The notes under the pieces are model-generated. The model was given only the letters and a program-made list of their open reading frames with translations, searched no databases and was not told where the DNA came from. From Chitinophaga niabensis (lineage in GTDB: Bacteria; Bacteroidota; Bacteroidia; Chitinophagales; Chitinophagaceae), in assembly GCF_900129465.1 (NCBI RefSeq), contig NZ_FSRA01000002.1, forward strand, positions 1,054,001 through 1,118,000: a stretch of DNA of 64,000 nt, written 5' to 3'. The translations under genes and the position numbers were made by a program. Each line of letters opens with the position of its first letter. The stretch's first letter is position 1. Positions 16,535 to 26,391 of the stretch are shown here, piece after piece.

Positions 16535-19500
16535 ATGTCGCTACCCCATTTATTGAAATATGTTTATAATAACGGAACCGATGAGGTGATCCGCCGGGGG
16601 AAACGCATCTTTTCCACAGGCGGTGTGGAGTTGCTGGAAGGGGACCCTGTGCTCAAATCTGCTACTTTTCGCGTAAAAAGCGATACACACGCTAACTACT
16701 ATAAAGTTTCCATCAGCAAATATCACGAGCCCGCCACCATGAGTGTACGGTGCCAGTGCCCTTATAATTTAGGAGATATCTGCCGGCACGAAGCGGCCGC
16801 TCTTTTCCAGTTACAGGAAATGCTGGACAGGAATCATTTTGAATCTTACGAAACACAATATGATCAGCAGCACACGCTGATCAAAATGAAATCCATAGAC
16901 CTTAAAACCCTCAAACTCCTTACCTCCAGCCCTATGATGCAGGATGCAGAAACCATCCTCCGCAAAACACAGGCTGTGATCAAAGCTGCCAAAGATGAAA
17001 AAGTAGAGGCAGAACTGAAGTTTGAAGGCAAAAAATATCCGCTCATCCTGCAACGCAACGAAGAGCGGAACTTCGATACCCATTGTACCTGCGATGAACA
17101 TGAACATCCCATCTGCGTACATAAACTGGCCCTGTTCCTGCAACTGCTGCATGCACACGGACCATTTTATTTTGATACCCTCCGCAACTGGGATAAAGAA
17201 AAAAATAAACTCCTTTCCTCTTACGGATACACGCTGAACGACGACCTCAACGGGAAGTTTGCGTTCTCTTACCTCAACGGTAAACCCTTCCTCCGCGTAC
17301 TGGACCCCAGTATCAAAAAAGTGGAAGCGCCCGTAGCGGCAAGTAAAGCAGAACCACCACCAGAGCAGGAAACCATTACGGTAACACGCAGGCTGGGCGT
17401 TATGCTCAACGCCAACGATAAACTGTTCCCTTACTTCCAGGCAGAACTGATCAACGGAGATGCCAATGAAGATGAAACAGAATTTGTTTCCCTCGTTACC
17501 CGCCTGGACCTTAGCAAGTACGTAGACTTCTATCAATATAAAGAACGGGACAGGGAACTGATCACGCCTGTACGCAAAATACAGCATGCGGAAGTGAGCA
17601 AGTTCCTGAACAAAAATTCTCCTTTCGCCGGTATCTGGGAAAACATCATGCATGAAAATGAAGATGGCCTGCCCATGGAAACCATGGAGCTGATCGTGGA
17701 ATACCTGCATCCCAAGATCGTAAAGCTCTTCCCCATACTGATGGAACACCGCCTGGTGTTCCTGCTGAGAGAAGGGCAACCGTTTAAGACCAAGAACCTG
17801 CAACCATTGCTGGTAGCAGATGAGCCGCTGCAGCCTTACTTCAAGGCAGACCCTGTGAATGATCATGTGGAAGTGACTGCCTGGGTAGATATTGAAGGAG
17901 AGCCCGTGAACGTGTTTGCCAACCAATGGGCCAGCCCTATGCTGTTCCTTTACAACGGCACCATTTTCCATTTCAAGCGTCCGCAGGATAGTATCAACAT
18001 TATGCGTTATCAGCAGATGAATGCATTAAAGGTACCCTCTGCAGAATGGCAGGACTTCCTGAAAGATGTGATGCTGCCCCTTGGCAAAGATTACGCCGTA
18101 CAGTTTGATGCTACCCTGCTCGCAGAAGTAGATGATATCATACCTGAAACACGTGTGTACCTCAAAGAAATGGGCGAAACATTCGTGATCCAGCCGGGCT
18201 TCTCCTATGCCGGGCATGAAGTGGAATGGAATGAGGAAAGCCGTATCACCGTGCAGGAAGCCAACAAGGTACTTGTTATTCACCGGAACAAGGAAGTGGA
18301 GAATGCTTTTGTGGCGAAGCTCCGCACCCTGCATACCAACTTTAATCATCTCAGTAACTATAACTACTTTTTCCTGCGTTCCAAAGAAGCGCTGAAGAAC
18401 AACTGGTTCTTCCTTTTCTTTGATGCGCTCAAGGAAATGGATGTTCGGGTATTCGGTTTCGAACAACTCCGCAACTTCCGCTTCAATCCGCAAAAACCCG
18501 TTACCAACCTGCAGATCAGCTCTGGCATAGATTGGTTCGATGCACAGGTGGAAGTATTGTATGGCGATCAGAAAGTAGGGATCCGCGATATCAAACGCGC
18601 ATTGGCCAACAAGCAGAATTATGTGCAGCTGGCAGATGGTACCCTTGGTTTATTACCGGAAGAATGGTTGAAAAAATATTCCCTGCTCTTTAAGATCGGG
18701 GAAGAAAAAGATAAAGGTGCCGGCCTGAAGTTGAGTAAATACAACTTCTCCGTGATCGATGAATTATATGAATTCATTGATGATGATGCCATCCTTGCAG
18801 AGCTGGATGAAAAACGCCGCAAGCTGTTGCAGTTTGATGAGATCCGCAATGTGCCCTTACCGAAGAATGTAAATGCCAATCTCCGCCCCTACCAGGAAAG
18901 TGGTTTCCAGTGGCTCAATTACCTGGATGAAGTGAAGTGGGGAGGTATCCTGGCGGATGATATGGGTCTTGGTAAAACCGTACAGGCGCTTACCTTCATT
19001 CAACACTACAAGAATGAGAACGGCCAAAGCATGATGCTGGTGGTTTGCCCTACCACGCTGATCTATAACTGGGAGAATGAGATCAAGAAATTCACACCAG
19101 GCATCACTTACCATATCCATCATGGCCCTGCACGTATCCGCGCGGCGGAAGAACTACAGGCCTTTGATGTGGTCATTACCACTTATGGTACACTCCGGAG
19201 CGACATCCAGCTGCTCATGAAGATCCAGTTCGATTATGTGATCCTCGATGAATCGCAGGCTATCAAAAACCCGCAGTCCAAAGTGACCAAAGCAGCACAG
19301 TTGCTCAATACCCGCAATCGTATTGCATTGAGTGGTACACCCATGCAGAACAATACCTTTGATATCTATGCACAGATGAACTTCCTCAATCCGGGAATGC
19401 TGGGTAGTGTGGACTTCTTCAGAAATGAATTTGCCACCCCTATCGATAAGTTCCAGGATGAAGAAAGGAAAGAGCACCTGAAAAAACTCATTTATCCGTT

Positions 19501-20269
19501 CATTCTCCGCCGCACGAAAGAGCAGGTGGCCAAAGACCTGCCGGATAAGATCGAGACGGTGATCTTCTGTGAAATGGACCCTGAACAAAGGCATATTTAC
19601 GATGCTTACCGTAACACCTATCGTTCCAAGATCCTGGGTGTAATAGAGGATCAGGGTATGGAGCGCAGCCAGCTCACCATCTTGCAGGGCCTTATGAAGC
19701 TGCGCCAGATCTGTGATTCGCCGGCCATCCTCAACGAAACAGAAAAGTATCCCAACCATTCCGTGAAGCTGCACGAGCTTACCCGTGAGATAGCGGAAAA
19801 CAGCGGGCATCATAAAGTTTTAGTGTTCAGCCAGTTCCTGGGTATGCTGGGCCTCATCCGGGAAAGGATGACGCACATGAAGATCCCGTATGAATATTTT
19901 GATGGCAGCACCTCTACCGTAGATAGAGAAAAAGCAATTCAGAACTTCCAGAATAATGACGATTGCAGGGTATTCCTCATTTCCCTGAAAGCAGGTGGGG
20001 TGGGTCTTAACCTTACCGCCGCAGATTACGTGTACATTGTTGACCCATGGTGGAACCCCGCTGTGGAACAACAGGCGATTGACCGTACACACCGTATCGG
20101 GCAGACCAAAAACATCTTTGCTTACCGCATGATCTGTAAGGATACGGTAGAAGAAAAAATACTGGAATTGCAGGAACGTAAAAAATCCCTCGTAAAAGAT
20201 ATCATTGCAGATGATAACGGCTTTATCAAAAAGCTGTCTAAAGAAGATGTGCTCTACCTCTTCAGTTAA
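16535..20269 (+). CDS. SWIM zinc-finger SNF2-family DNA-dependent ATPase
   Basis: A 1244-residue Swi2/Snf2 helicase-like protein. Two SWIM-type C-x-C...C-x-H motifs lie in the N-terminus: Cys73/Cys75/Cys83/His85 (CQCPYNLGDICRH) and Cys184/Cys186/Cys194/His196 (CTCDEHEHPICVH). A long variable middle region follows. The motor occupies about 780-1240: motif I DDMGLGKT near 806, motif II DESQ near 904, motif III SGTPMQNN, and in the second RecA lobe SLKAGGVGLNLTAADY and QAIDRTHRIGQTK. Such enzymes move along double-stranded DNA and remodel protein-DNA complexes; the bacterial type is linked to RNA polymerase recycling or repair. Its last 4 bp overlap the end of the convergent response-regulator gene. 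Confidence 0.9.
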   Translation: MSLPHLLKYVYNNGTDEVIRRGKRIFSTGGVELLEGDPVLKSATFRVKSDTHANYYKVSISKYHEPATMSVRCQCPYNLGDICRHEAAALFQLQEMLDRNHFESYETQYDQQHTLIKMKSIDLKTLKLLTSSPMMQDAETILRKTQAVIKAAKDEKVEAELKFEGKKYPLILQRNEERNFDTHCTCDEHEHPICVHKLALFLQLLHAHGPFYFDTLRNWDKEKNKLLSSYGYTLNDDLNGKFAFSYLNGKPFLRVLDPSIKKVEAPVAASKAEPPPEQETITVTRRLGVMLNANDKLFPYFQAELINGDANEDETEFVSLVTRLDLSKYVDFYQYKERDRELITPVRKIQHAEVSKFLNKNSPFAGIWENIMHENEDGLPMETMELIVEYLHPKIVKLFPILMEHRLVFLLREGQPFKTKNLQPLLVADEPLQPYFKADPVNDHVEVTAWVDIEGEPVNVFANQWASPMLFLYNGTIFHFKRPQDSINIMRYQQMNALKVPSAEWQDFLKDVMLPLGKDYAVQFDATLLAEVDDIIPETRVYLKEMGETFVIQPGFSYAGHEVEWNEESRITVQEANKVLVIHRNKEVENAFVAKLRTLHTNFNHLSNYNYFFLRSKEALKNNWFFLFFDALKEMDVRVFGFEQLRNFRFNPQKPVTNLQISSGIDWFDAQVEVLYGDQKVGIRDIKRALANKQNYVQLADGTLGLLPEEWLKKYSLLFKIGEEKDKGAGLKLSKYNFSVIDELYEFIDDDAILAELDEKRRKLLQFDEIRNVPLPKNVNANLRPYQESGFQWLNYLDEVKWGGILADDMGLGKTVQALTFIQHYKNENGQSMMLVVCPTTLIYNWENEIKKFTPGITYHIHHGPARIRAAEELQAFDVVITTYGTLRSDIQLLMKIQFDYVILDESQAIKNPQSKVTKAAQLLNTRNRIALSGTPMQNNTFDIYAQMNFLNPGMLGSVDFFRNEFATPIDKFQDEERKEHLKKLIYPFILRRTKEQVAKDLPDKIETVIFCEMDPEQRHIYDAYRNTYRSKILGVIEDQGMERSQLTILQGLMKLRQICDSPAILNETEKYPNHSVKLHELTREIAENSGHHKVLVFSQFLGMLGLIRERMTHMKIPYEYFDGSTSTVDREKAIQNFQNNDDCRVFLISLKAGGVGLNLTAADYVYIVDPWWNPAVEQQAIDRTHRIGQTKNIFAYRMICKDTVEEKILELQERKKSLVKDIIADDNGFIKKLSKEDVLYLFS

Positions 20270-20955
20270 GAGATCAGTTTATAGCCGATCCCGCGGATGT
20301 TCACGATCTGTATCCTTGGATCTTCTTTCAGGTAGCGGCGTAGCTTGGTGATGAACACATCCATGCTGCGGGCATTGAAGAAATTATCATCCCCCCATAT
20401 ATCCAGCAGGATAGATTTCCGCTCCATCACCTGGTTGCGGTGTTTACATAAACGCCAGAGTACTTCTGCTTCCCGGTGAGAAAGGAATTCCGTATGATTA
20501 TTCCTGGAGAGGGTTTGTTTCGTATAATTGAATGCGTATTGGCCGATGGTCACATTATCTTCCCCCTGTTCCTGCTGTACAGGTGTTGGCTGAAAGCGGT
20601 TGAGCAAAGACCTGATCCTTACGATCAGTTCATCCATGCTGAAAGGCTTTTTCAAATAATCGTTGCCTCCCAATTCAAATCCTTTTACCACATCAATCGT
20701 TTGCGATTTTGCAGAAAGGAAAATGATCGGGGTTTGTTTATCAGATTTCCTGATCTCTGCGGTGAGCGAAAAGCCGTCCATATTTGGCATCATAATGTCC
20801 AGCACAATAACATCCGGTTTATGTTGCCGGTACAAGCGAAGGCCCTCATTACCGTCATTAGCGATGAACATGCGGAAACCCCGCATTTCCAGGCTGTCTT
20901 TCACGATCTGTGCCAGTTGCGATTCATCTTCTATCAACAATACGCTTGCGTTCAT
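20266..20955 (-). CDS. OmpR-family response regulator
   Basis: A receiver plus winged-helix regulator of 229 residues from the ATG at 20955 (MNASVLLIEDESQL). It has the acidic pair in IEDE, phospho-acceptor Asp in VIVLDIMMPNMDGFS, and Lys in NDYLKKPFSMDEL. The DNA-binding domain ends IVNIRGIGYKLIS. An alternative ATG at 20988 overlaps the stop of the kinase gene as TAATG and would add 11 residues that do not belong to the receiver fold; coupling makes that start possible. It is the second gene of the kinase-regulator pair and lies opposite the GLPGLI/barrel operon, its most likely target by position. Confidence 0.9.
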   Translation of the reverse strand: MNASVLLIEDESQLAQIVKDSLEMRGFRMFIANDGNEGLRLYRQHKPDVIVLDIMMPNMDGFSLTAEIRKSDKQTPIIFLSAKSQTIDVVKGFELGGNDYLKKPFSMDELIVRIRSLLNRFQPTPVQQEQGEDNVTIGQYAFNYTKQTLSRNNHTEFLSHREAEVLWRLCKHRNQVMERKSILLDIWGDDNFFNARSMDVFITKLRRYLKEDPRIQIVNIRGIGYKLIS

Positions 20956-20987
20956 GTTGTATAAATTTCCGCTGTGTTCATGATACA

Positions 20988-22553
20988 TTAAATTTCAGGT
21001 ATTTCCAGCAGGAACTCACTTCCTTTGTCCGGTTCACTTTTCACGCGGATAAACCCGCCGTGTTTCTCTACGATCTTTTTTACATAGCTCAGCCCAAGCC
21101 CGAATCCTTTTACATTATGCAGGTTGCCCGTTGGCACCCGGAAGAACTTTTCAAAGATACTGTCCTGGTAATTATGCGGAATGCCGATGCCATTATCTTT
21201 AACAACAATCTTCAGCCTGTCCTGCAGGCGGCTTACCTGGATGGTGATCTCTGCGGGTTCGCCGGAATACTTGATGGCATTGTCCACCAGGTTATTCAGC
21301 GCATTGGAAAGATGTGTTTTATCCACTTTCACCATGGCATCTGAAAGGATCGTATAGGTGAAATCCACCTTCTTATTGGCTTTCAGGCGATGATTGGTAA
21401 TGATGTGACTGATCAGGTCATTAAGGTCCGTTTCTTCCCTGTACAGTTCAAAATCATCTTTTTCTTCAGCGGCGATATGTAATACTTTTTCCACAAGATC
21501 GCTCAGACGTGTTAATTCCTGCCGCGAGATGCTTAAATACTTTTGTGTTTTCTGCTGATCATTCAGGGCATTGAAGTTCTGCATGGCTTCTACCGCCGCG
21601 GATACCGTGGCGATCGGCGTTTTCAGCTCATGCGTCATGTTGTTGATGAAGTCGTTCTTTACTTCAGAGAGCTTTTTCTGTTTGAGGATGGTGCGGAGCA
21701 TGTAAATGAAACAGAGCACGGTGAGCATTAAAAGGAGAGCTGTGCTGAGAAGCGGCCCTATCATCTGACCCAGGATCCTTTGCACAGGATTACTGAAAGA
21801 AGCCTGCACAAGGATATCGCTGAATGGATTGAAGGGTATCTTAGCCGTTTGCAGCAGATTGACAGGCTCTGAGAGGAAGATGATCGTATCCTTTTGGAAC
21901 GAATCTTCTTCTACACGGAAGGTATCCAGTTTATAAGATACATTGATGCCACGGCTCAGCAGTTCCTCTTTGTAAACAGAATCTACTTTCTTTGCGGAGA
22001 ACCTTTCTTTGTAAATCCTGTTCAGGATCAGCATATCTGAGATCTGCCGGGAGAGCGAATCTGCGTAGAAACGGTATGCCGTGTCCCGGTCCCTGATCTG
22101 AATGTTGAGGGTAGTGGCGTTGGTGGAATGTATCAGCCTTTGAAACCGCCGCGGTGCAATACTATCGTTATAAGGTTCGGCCTCCATAAAAACAGCCTCA
22201 CCGCCAACAGGCATTGCTTTCCCTACAACAGTTCCCCGCACGGAATCGGCCATAACCGTTAAGCCGCTCATAGGTCTCGCCTTTCTCAGGAACACAGAAT
22301 CTTTCATGAAGACCGCGGGTTTTCCTCTCAGTGCGTAACTGGCATTCACGGAAGGATACCGCCGCCCGATAAACCTCCCGGCATCCATAAACTGTTTATT
22401 GTACACCGCAGTGCGCAGTGCATCATTAATATCCTTGTTGAATTCCTCCAGCCGGAGCTTATAAGAGTTATACAACCAGTAAGCCTGGAAAGCGAAAATA
22501 CCCAGTATACAGGTACTCATCAGGGTCAATATGTTGCGGATTCTGTTGCGCAT
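20988..22553 (-). CDS. Sensor histidine kinase with large periplasmic domain
   Basis: A 521-residue kinase with membrane helices at about 8-28 and 266-290 enclosing a periplasmic domain of nearly 240 residues, much larger than in the other kinase of this window. The HisKA motif is NNMTHELKTPIATV with the phospho-acceptor near residue 306. The HATPase_c domain has NALNNLVDNAIKY (N box), VKDNGIGIP (G1) and KGFGLGLSYVKKI (G2). Its gene starts 128 bp from the divergent GLPGLI gene, and its stop overlaps a possible start of the regulator. The periplasmic domain has no recognised fold; it may sense a periplasmic peptide or envelope signal. Confidence 0.9.
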   Translation of the reverse strand: MRNRIRNILTLMSTCILGIFAFQAYWLYNSYKLRLEEFNKDINDALRTAVYNKQFMDAGRFIGRRYPSVNASYALRGKPAVFMKDSVFLRKARPMSGLTVMADSVRGTVVGKAMPVGGEAVFMEAEPYNDSIAPRRFQRLIHSTNATTLNIQIRDRDTAYRFYADSLSRQISDMLILNRIYKERFSAKKVDSVYKEELLSRGINVSYKLDTFRVEEDSFQKDTIIFLSEPVNLLQTAKIPFNPFSDILVQASFSNPVQRILGQMIGPLLSTALLLMLTVLCFIYMLRTILKQKKLSEVKNDFINNMTHELKTPIATVSAAVEAMQNFNALNDQQKTQKYLSISRQELTRLSDLVEKVLHIAAEEKDDFELYREETDLNDLISHIITNHRLKANKKVDFTYTILSDAMVKVDKTHLSNALNNLVDNAIKYSGEPAEITIQVSRLQDRLKIVVKDNGIGIPHNYQDSIFEKFFRVPTGNLHNVKGFGLGLSYVKKIVEKHGGFIRVKSEPDKGSEFLLEIPEI

Positions 22554-22681
22554 GGAATGTAAATCTATCCAATCCTTATCATCTACAGGCGGAGCTTAAC
22601 ACTAATTAACAGTAAATAAGACTGCTTAACCCTCCCCCTGCGGCGTATCCTGCAATTTTACACAACAAAAACAGCGCACAT

Positions 22682-23557
22682 ATGAAAACGATCATCACCG
22701 CTTTGCTAATACTGGCCTTTTCCAATACAGAGGCCCAGCAAAAAACCTCCGGCATAATCGAATATGAAGTAACCTCCCGGATGGACCTGTCCATGGCCCG
22801 CACTGTAATGATAGGCCCCGGTGGCCAGGTTACACAGGGAAGCGCAGCAGACATGCCAGACCTTCCGGACCTGATCACCAGCAAACAAACCCTCACCTTT
22901 TCCAACACCAAAGGAAAACTGGAAGCAGAAGGTGGCGGGGGCCCTCAGATGCTGAGCTTTTCATCAGCCATGCCGGCAGGAGCAGCGGGAGCTTCAAGAG
23001 TACAGGCAATTGACGTGGCAGGGAGCCCAGGTGGCGGCAGAACCTTCTCGGCTGGCCCTGGTGGCCCCGGAGTATCACTGCGCCCCCCTCTCAGTAACAC
23101 TACGTATATTGATCTGGCAAATAAAAAGTACTTAACCGTTACCACAGAGAAAAAGGACAGTGTTACCAGCAACAGTTGGTATGCCGAAGAGGATTACAAG
23201 ACCCCTGCAGATATTAAAACCAGCAATAAAACTAAAACCATTGCAGGATTTAAGTGCCAGCGCGGCACCGTAAAACTCGGCGACGAAAACTTCGTTTTCT
23301 GGTATACCACAGAAATCCCGCTTTTATTCTCCCCGGTAAATGGTGTGTTGCCCGCAGCAGGAGTTGTGCTATCCATTGAAAGCAGCAAACGCTCCTATGT
23401 AGCAAAAAAAGTAGCGTTTAAACCCATAGAAGATACGGAGGTGAGCCTTCCTGCCAATGCGCAGAAAGTAACTGAAGAAGAACTGAAAGCTAAAAGACGC
23501 CAGATCCTGGAGAAGTTCCATAACGACAGACTGGAAAAACTCCAACTCAATAACTAA
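22682..23557 (+). CDS. GLPGLI family protein
   Basis: A 291-residue secreted protein with a signal peptide (MKTIITALLILAFSNTEAQ) followed by IIEYEV, the usual opening of the GLPGLI family. The family name motif is degenerate here (NGVLPAAGVVLSI) but in the right place, after FVFWYTTEIPLLFSP. Residues about 38-120 form an unusual insert rich in glycine, alanine and proline (GPGGQVTQG, AGAAGAS, GGGRTFSAGPGGPG). The receptor-like barrel gene starts 27 bp downstream, so the two form an operon, a pairing often seen in Bacteroidota. The molecular role of GLPGLI proteins is not known; a periplasmic partner of the barrel is a reasonable guess. Confidence 0.82.
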   Translation: MKTIITALLILAFSNTEAQQKTSGIIEYEVTSRMDLSMARTVMIGPGGQVTQGSAADMPDLPDLITSKQTLTFSNTKGKLEAEGGGGPQMLSFSSAMPAGAAGASRVQAIDVAGSPGGGRTFSAGPGGPGVSLRPPLSNTTYIDLANKKYLTVTTEKKDSVTSNSWYAEEDYKTPADIKTSNKTKTIAGFKCQRGTVKLGDENFVFWYTTEIPLLFSPVNGVLPAAGVVLSIESSKRSYVAKKVAFKPIEDTEVSLPANAQKVTEEELKAKRRQILEKFHNDRLEKLQLNN

Positions 23558-23584
23558 GCCACCACCCCAGCTATAAACCCAATT

Positions 23585-26362
23585 ATGAAACGACGCGTTT
23601 TATTGACCGTGGTGTTGGTTATTGCCATCTTAACCATTGCCCGGGCACAGACACAGACCAAACTTCAGATCACCGGCCGCCTGATCGATTACTCCAATAA
23701 AGAACCATTGCCCAATGCGGCAGTAGCTTTGCTGGAAGTAAAAGATTCCTCAATAGCTGCCACAGTAGTGGCAGACGCAAAAGGGCTCTTTAATATTACC
23801 GGTGCAAAACCCGGCAACTATGTGCTCGTTGTTTCATACATGGGATACCAGCAGCTGACCCGCAATGTACATATACAGGATACCTCCCGCCTGATTGCCT
23901 TAGGAACATTAACATTAAAAAGGAAAGGGCTTAACCTGAACGAAGTGGAGATCGTGGACGTAAAACCTCCGATCACCATTAAAGAAGATACGGTGGAATA
24001 CAATGCAGGCTCTTTTAAAACAAGAGAAAATGCCCTGTTGGAAGAACTGCTTAAAAAACTCCCCGGCATACAGGTGGAAAAAGATGGTACCATCAAAGCC
24101 AATGGAGAAACCGTAAAAAAGGTACTGGTAGATGGAAAACCTTTCTTTGGGGATGACCCCAAAATGGCTACCCGTAACCTGCCTGCGGATATCGTAGATA
24201 AGATCCAGCTGATAGACCGGAAAAGCGAACAGGCACAATTTACCGGTATCGCAGATGGAGAGATCGAGAAAACGCTCAACTTCACCATCAAGCAGGACCG
24301 TAAAAAAGGCGTGTTTGGAAGAGCAACTGCCGGATATGGAAGTGATGAACGTTTCTCCGTGAATGCCAGCATGAACCGCTTCCGGCAAACACAGCAACTT
24401 TCCATCATGGGAGGAGGGAACAATACCAATAATACCGGCTTCTCTTTTTCAGATGGCTTTAACTTCGGCGGCGGAGCAAAAGGTGGCGGCGGAACAGGAA
24501 ATACAGGACTTAACCGGAACTGGAATGGCGGTATCAATTACAGCGATAATCTCGCTAAAGGGTTACGCATCAGCGGCAGTTATTTTATGAGTGATATGCA
24601 GCGGGATAATGAAAGAAGAAGTGAAAGGGAGAACCGTCATAAGCCGGATTCTTTTTCCTACGTGAACTCCAACAGCGCCTCCTTAAGTAACAACAGGAAC
24701 CACCGGGTGAATGCACGCATTGAATATGATATCGATTCTTTTCATTCCCTGATAGTGACCCCCAACATCAGCTTCGGCTCAGGAGATAACTTCTCTGAAA
24801 GCAGGAATACCACGCTCAATAATAACCGGGATACTGTCAACAACGGGCGAAACATGAATAAAACCACCGCCAATTCTCCCAGTATTAACGGTACCGCTTT
24901 ATTCCGCAAAAAGTTCGATAAGAAAGGGCGCACATTCAGTACCAATCTGAACTTTGGCGCTAACAGCAACGAACGGGAATCCATCAACCAGTCGCAGACA
25001 TCTTACCTGCAACGTAATGGCACCTTCCGGAACGATACCTTAGATCAAAAGGTGATACAGGATAACAGCAGCAAAACCCTGGGTGTGAGGATGAGTTATA
25101 CAGAGCCGGTATTCATAGACCGCTTCCTGGAGTTGAATTATGGATATAACTATAACGCCAATTCATCCAACAGAACCACCTACGATAAAGGCAAAGATGC
25201 TTATGACCAGTTGAACGACAGCCTCACCAACGCTTTCAATAATGTATACAGCAATCACCAGGCCGGCATCAGCATCATGACGCAGAAGCTGCGCTACAAT
25301 TATACATTGGGCATGAACGTACAGTTCAACAACCTGAACAGCGAGAACATTACAAAGGATAGCACCATACAGCAGCATACCGTGAACATTTCTCCGCTGG
25401 CCCAGATGAACTATAACTTTTCCAAGAACCGCCGGATGCGGTTAGCTTACCGCGGGCAAACACAACAACCCTCGCTGGAGCAATTACAACCGGTGCCGGA
25501 TAATTCCAATCCCTTGTTTGTGAAGTTGGGTAATCCCGATCTGAAACCCTCCTTCAACAACAACCTCAGTGTGAACTATAATAATTTTGATCCGGTGAGC
25601 ATGCGCAGTTTCTTTGCTTCCCTTACCGGAACATTTACCCTGAACAAGATCGTGAACAACACGGCTATCAATGACCAGGGCATACAAACCAGCCGCCCCG
25701 TGAACGTAAATGGCAATTACAATGTGAATGCTTATATGGTGAATGGTTTCTCCATCAACAGGCAGCAGAAAACAACTATCAATACGAATACTTACGCCGG
25801 CCTGACGCGGGACGTAAGTTTCCTGAATAACCAGAAGAACTTTACACAAACCCTGAACATTACGCAGGCTGCCAGTTTCAACTATATGTATAAGGAAGTG
25901 TTTGACATGGCTGCGGGTGGCAGTGTGAATTATAACAGGGCACGCTTCAGTAACAATAAAGCCAACAACACCAATTATTTCAACTACAATTTTTCCCTGG
26001 ATTTTAACCTGAACCTGCCGGGAGGTATTATCATTGGCGGGGATGTGGACCATACCATCAATACGGGGAGAACGGAAGGCTACAACCTGCAATACACCCT
26101 CGCGAATGGCTTTATTTCAAAAACACTGTTTAAAGCCAAACAGGGCCTGGTCAAATTCCAGGTATTTGACCTGTTCAACCAGAACGTAAGCGTGAACCGT
26201 ACCGTGATGGATAATTACACGGAGGATTCCGAAACAAAAGTTTTGCAGCGTTATTTTATGGTGAGTTTTTCCTACTTCCTGAACCGTTTCGGAGGGAAGG
26301 CGCCCAAGGGGCAAAGAGGGGACAGGATGATGGAAGGGCCGCGTAATAACGTGCGCTTCTAA
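23585..26362 (+). CDS. Outer-membrane beta-barrel receptor-like protein (GLPGLI partner)
   Basis: A 925-residue protein with signal peptide (about 1-22), a carboxypeptidase-regulatory-like domain at 28-110 (ITGRLIDYSNKEPLPNAAV), and a TonB-plug-like domain at 125-240 with KVLVDGKPFFGDDPK. The barrel region follows and is very rich in Asn, Gly and aromatic residues (MGGGNNTNNTGFSF, GGGAKGGGGTGNTG), with NGNYNVNAYMVNGFS-like strand repeats toward the C-terminus. No SusD gene is adjacent. It is the second gene of an operon with the GLPGLI protein and lies opposite a two-component system. Cargo unknown; transport or secretion of a peptide-like ligand has been suggested for similar pairs but is not shown here. 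Confidence 0.83.
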   Translation: MKRRVLLTVVLVIAILTIARAQTQTKLQITGRLIDYSNKEPLPNAAVALLEVKDSSIAATVVADAKGLFNITGAKPGNYVLVVSYMGYQQLTRNVHIQDTSRLIALGTLTLKRKGLNLNEVEIVDVKPPITIKEDTVEYNAGSFKTRENALLEELLKKLPGIQVEKDGTIKANGETVKKVLVDGKPFFGDDPKMATRNLPADIVDKIQLIDRKSEQAQFTGIADGEIEKTLNFTIKQDRKKGVFGRATAGYGSDERFSVNASMNRFRQTQQLSIMGGGNNTNNTGFSFSDGFNFGGGAKGGGGTGNTGLNRNWNGGINYSDNLAKGLRISGSYFMSDMQRDNERRSERENRHKPDSFSYVNSNSASLSNNRNHRVNARIEYDIDSFHSLIVTPNISFGSGDNFSESRNTTLNNNRDTVNNGRNMNKTTANSPSINGTALFRKKFDKKGRTFSTNLNFGANSNERESINQSQTSYLQRNGTFRNDTLDQKVIQDNSSKTLGVRMSYTEPVFIDRFLELNYGYNYNANSSNRTTYDKGKDAYDQLNDSLTNAFNNVYSNHQAGISIMTQKLRYNYTLGMNVQFNNLNSENITKDSTIQQHTVNISPLAQMNYNFSKNRRMRLAYRGQTQQPSLEQLQPVPDNSNPLFVKLGNPDLKPSFNNNLSVNYNNFDPVSMRSFFASLTGTFTLNKIVNNTAINDQGIQTSRPVNVNGNYNVNAYMVNGFSINRQQKTTINTNTYAGLTRDVSFLNNQKNFTQTLNITQAASFNYMYKEVFDMAAGGSVNYNRARFSNNKANNTNYFNYNFSLDFNLNLPGGIIIGGDVDHTINTGRTEGYNLQYTLANGFISKTLFKAKQGLVKFQVFDLFNQNVSVNRTVMDNYTEDSETKVLQRYFMVSFSYFLNRFGGKAPKGQRGDRMMEGPRNNVRF

Positions 26363-26391
26363 CAAACAACATAATACGGGTGTAATTCGGT

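Noticed and set aside
16811..17971. 386-codon antisense frame inside the SNF2 gene
   Set aside because: Opposite strand of a gene with conserved SWIM/SNF2 motifs; its Phe/His/Gln-rich composition is typical of reversed coding sequence.
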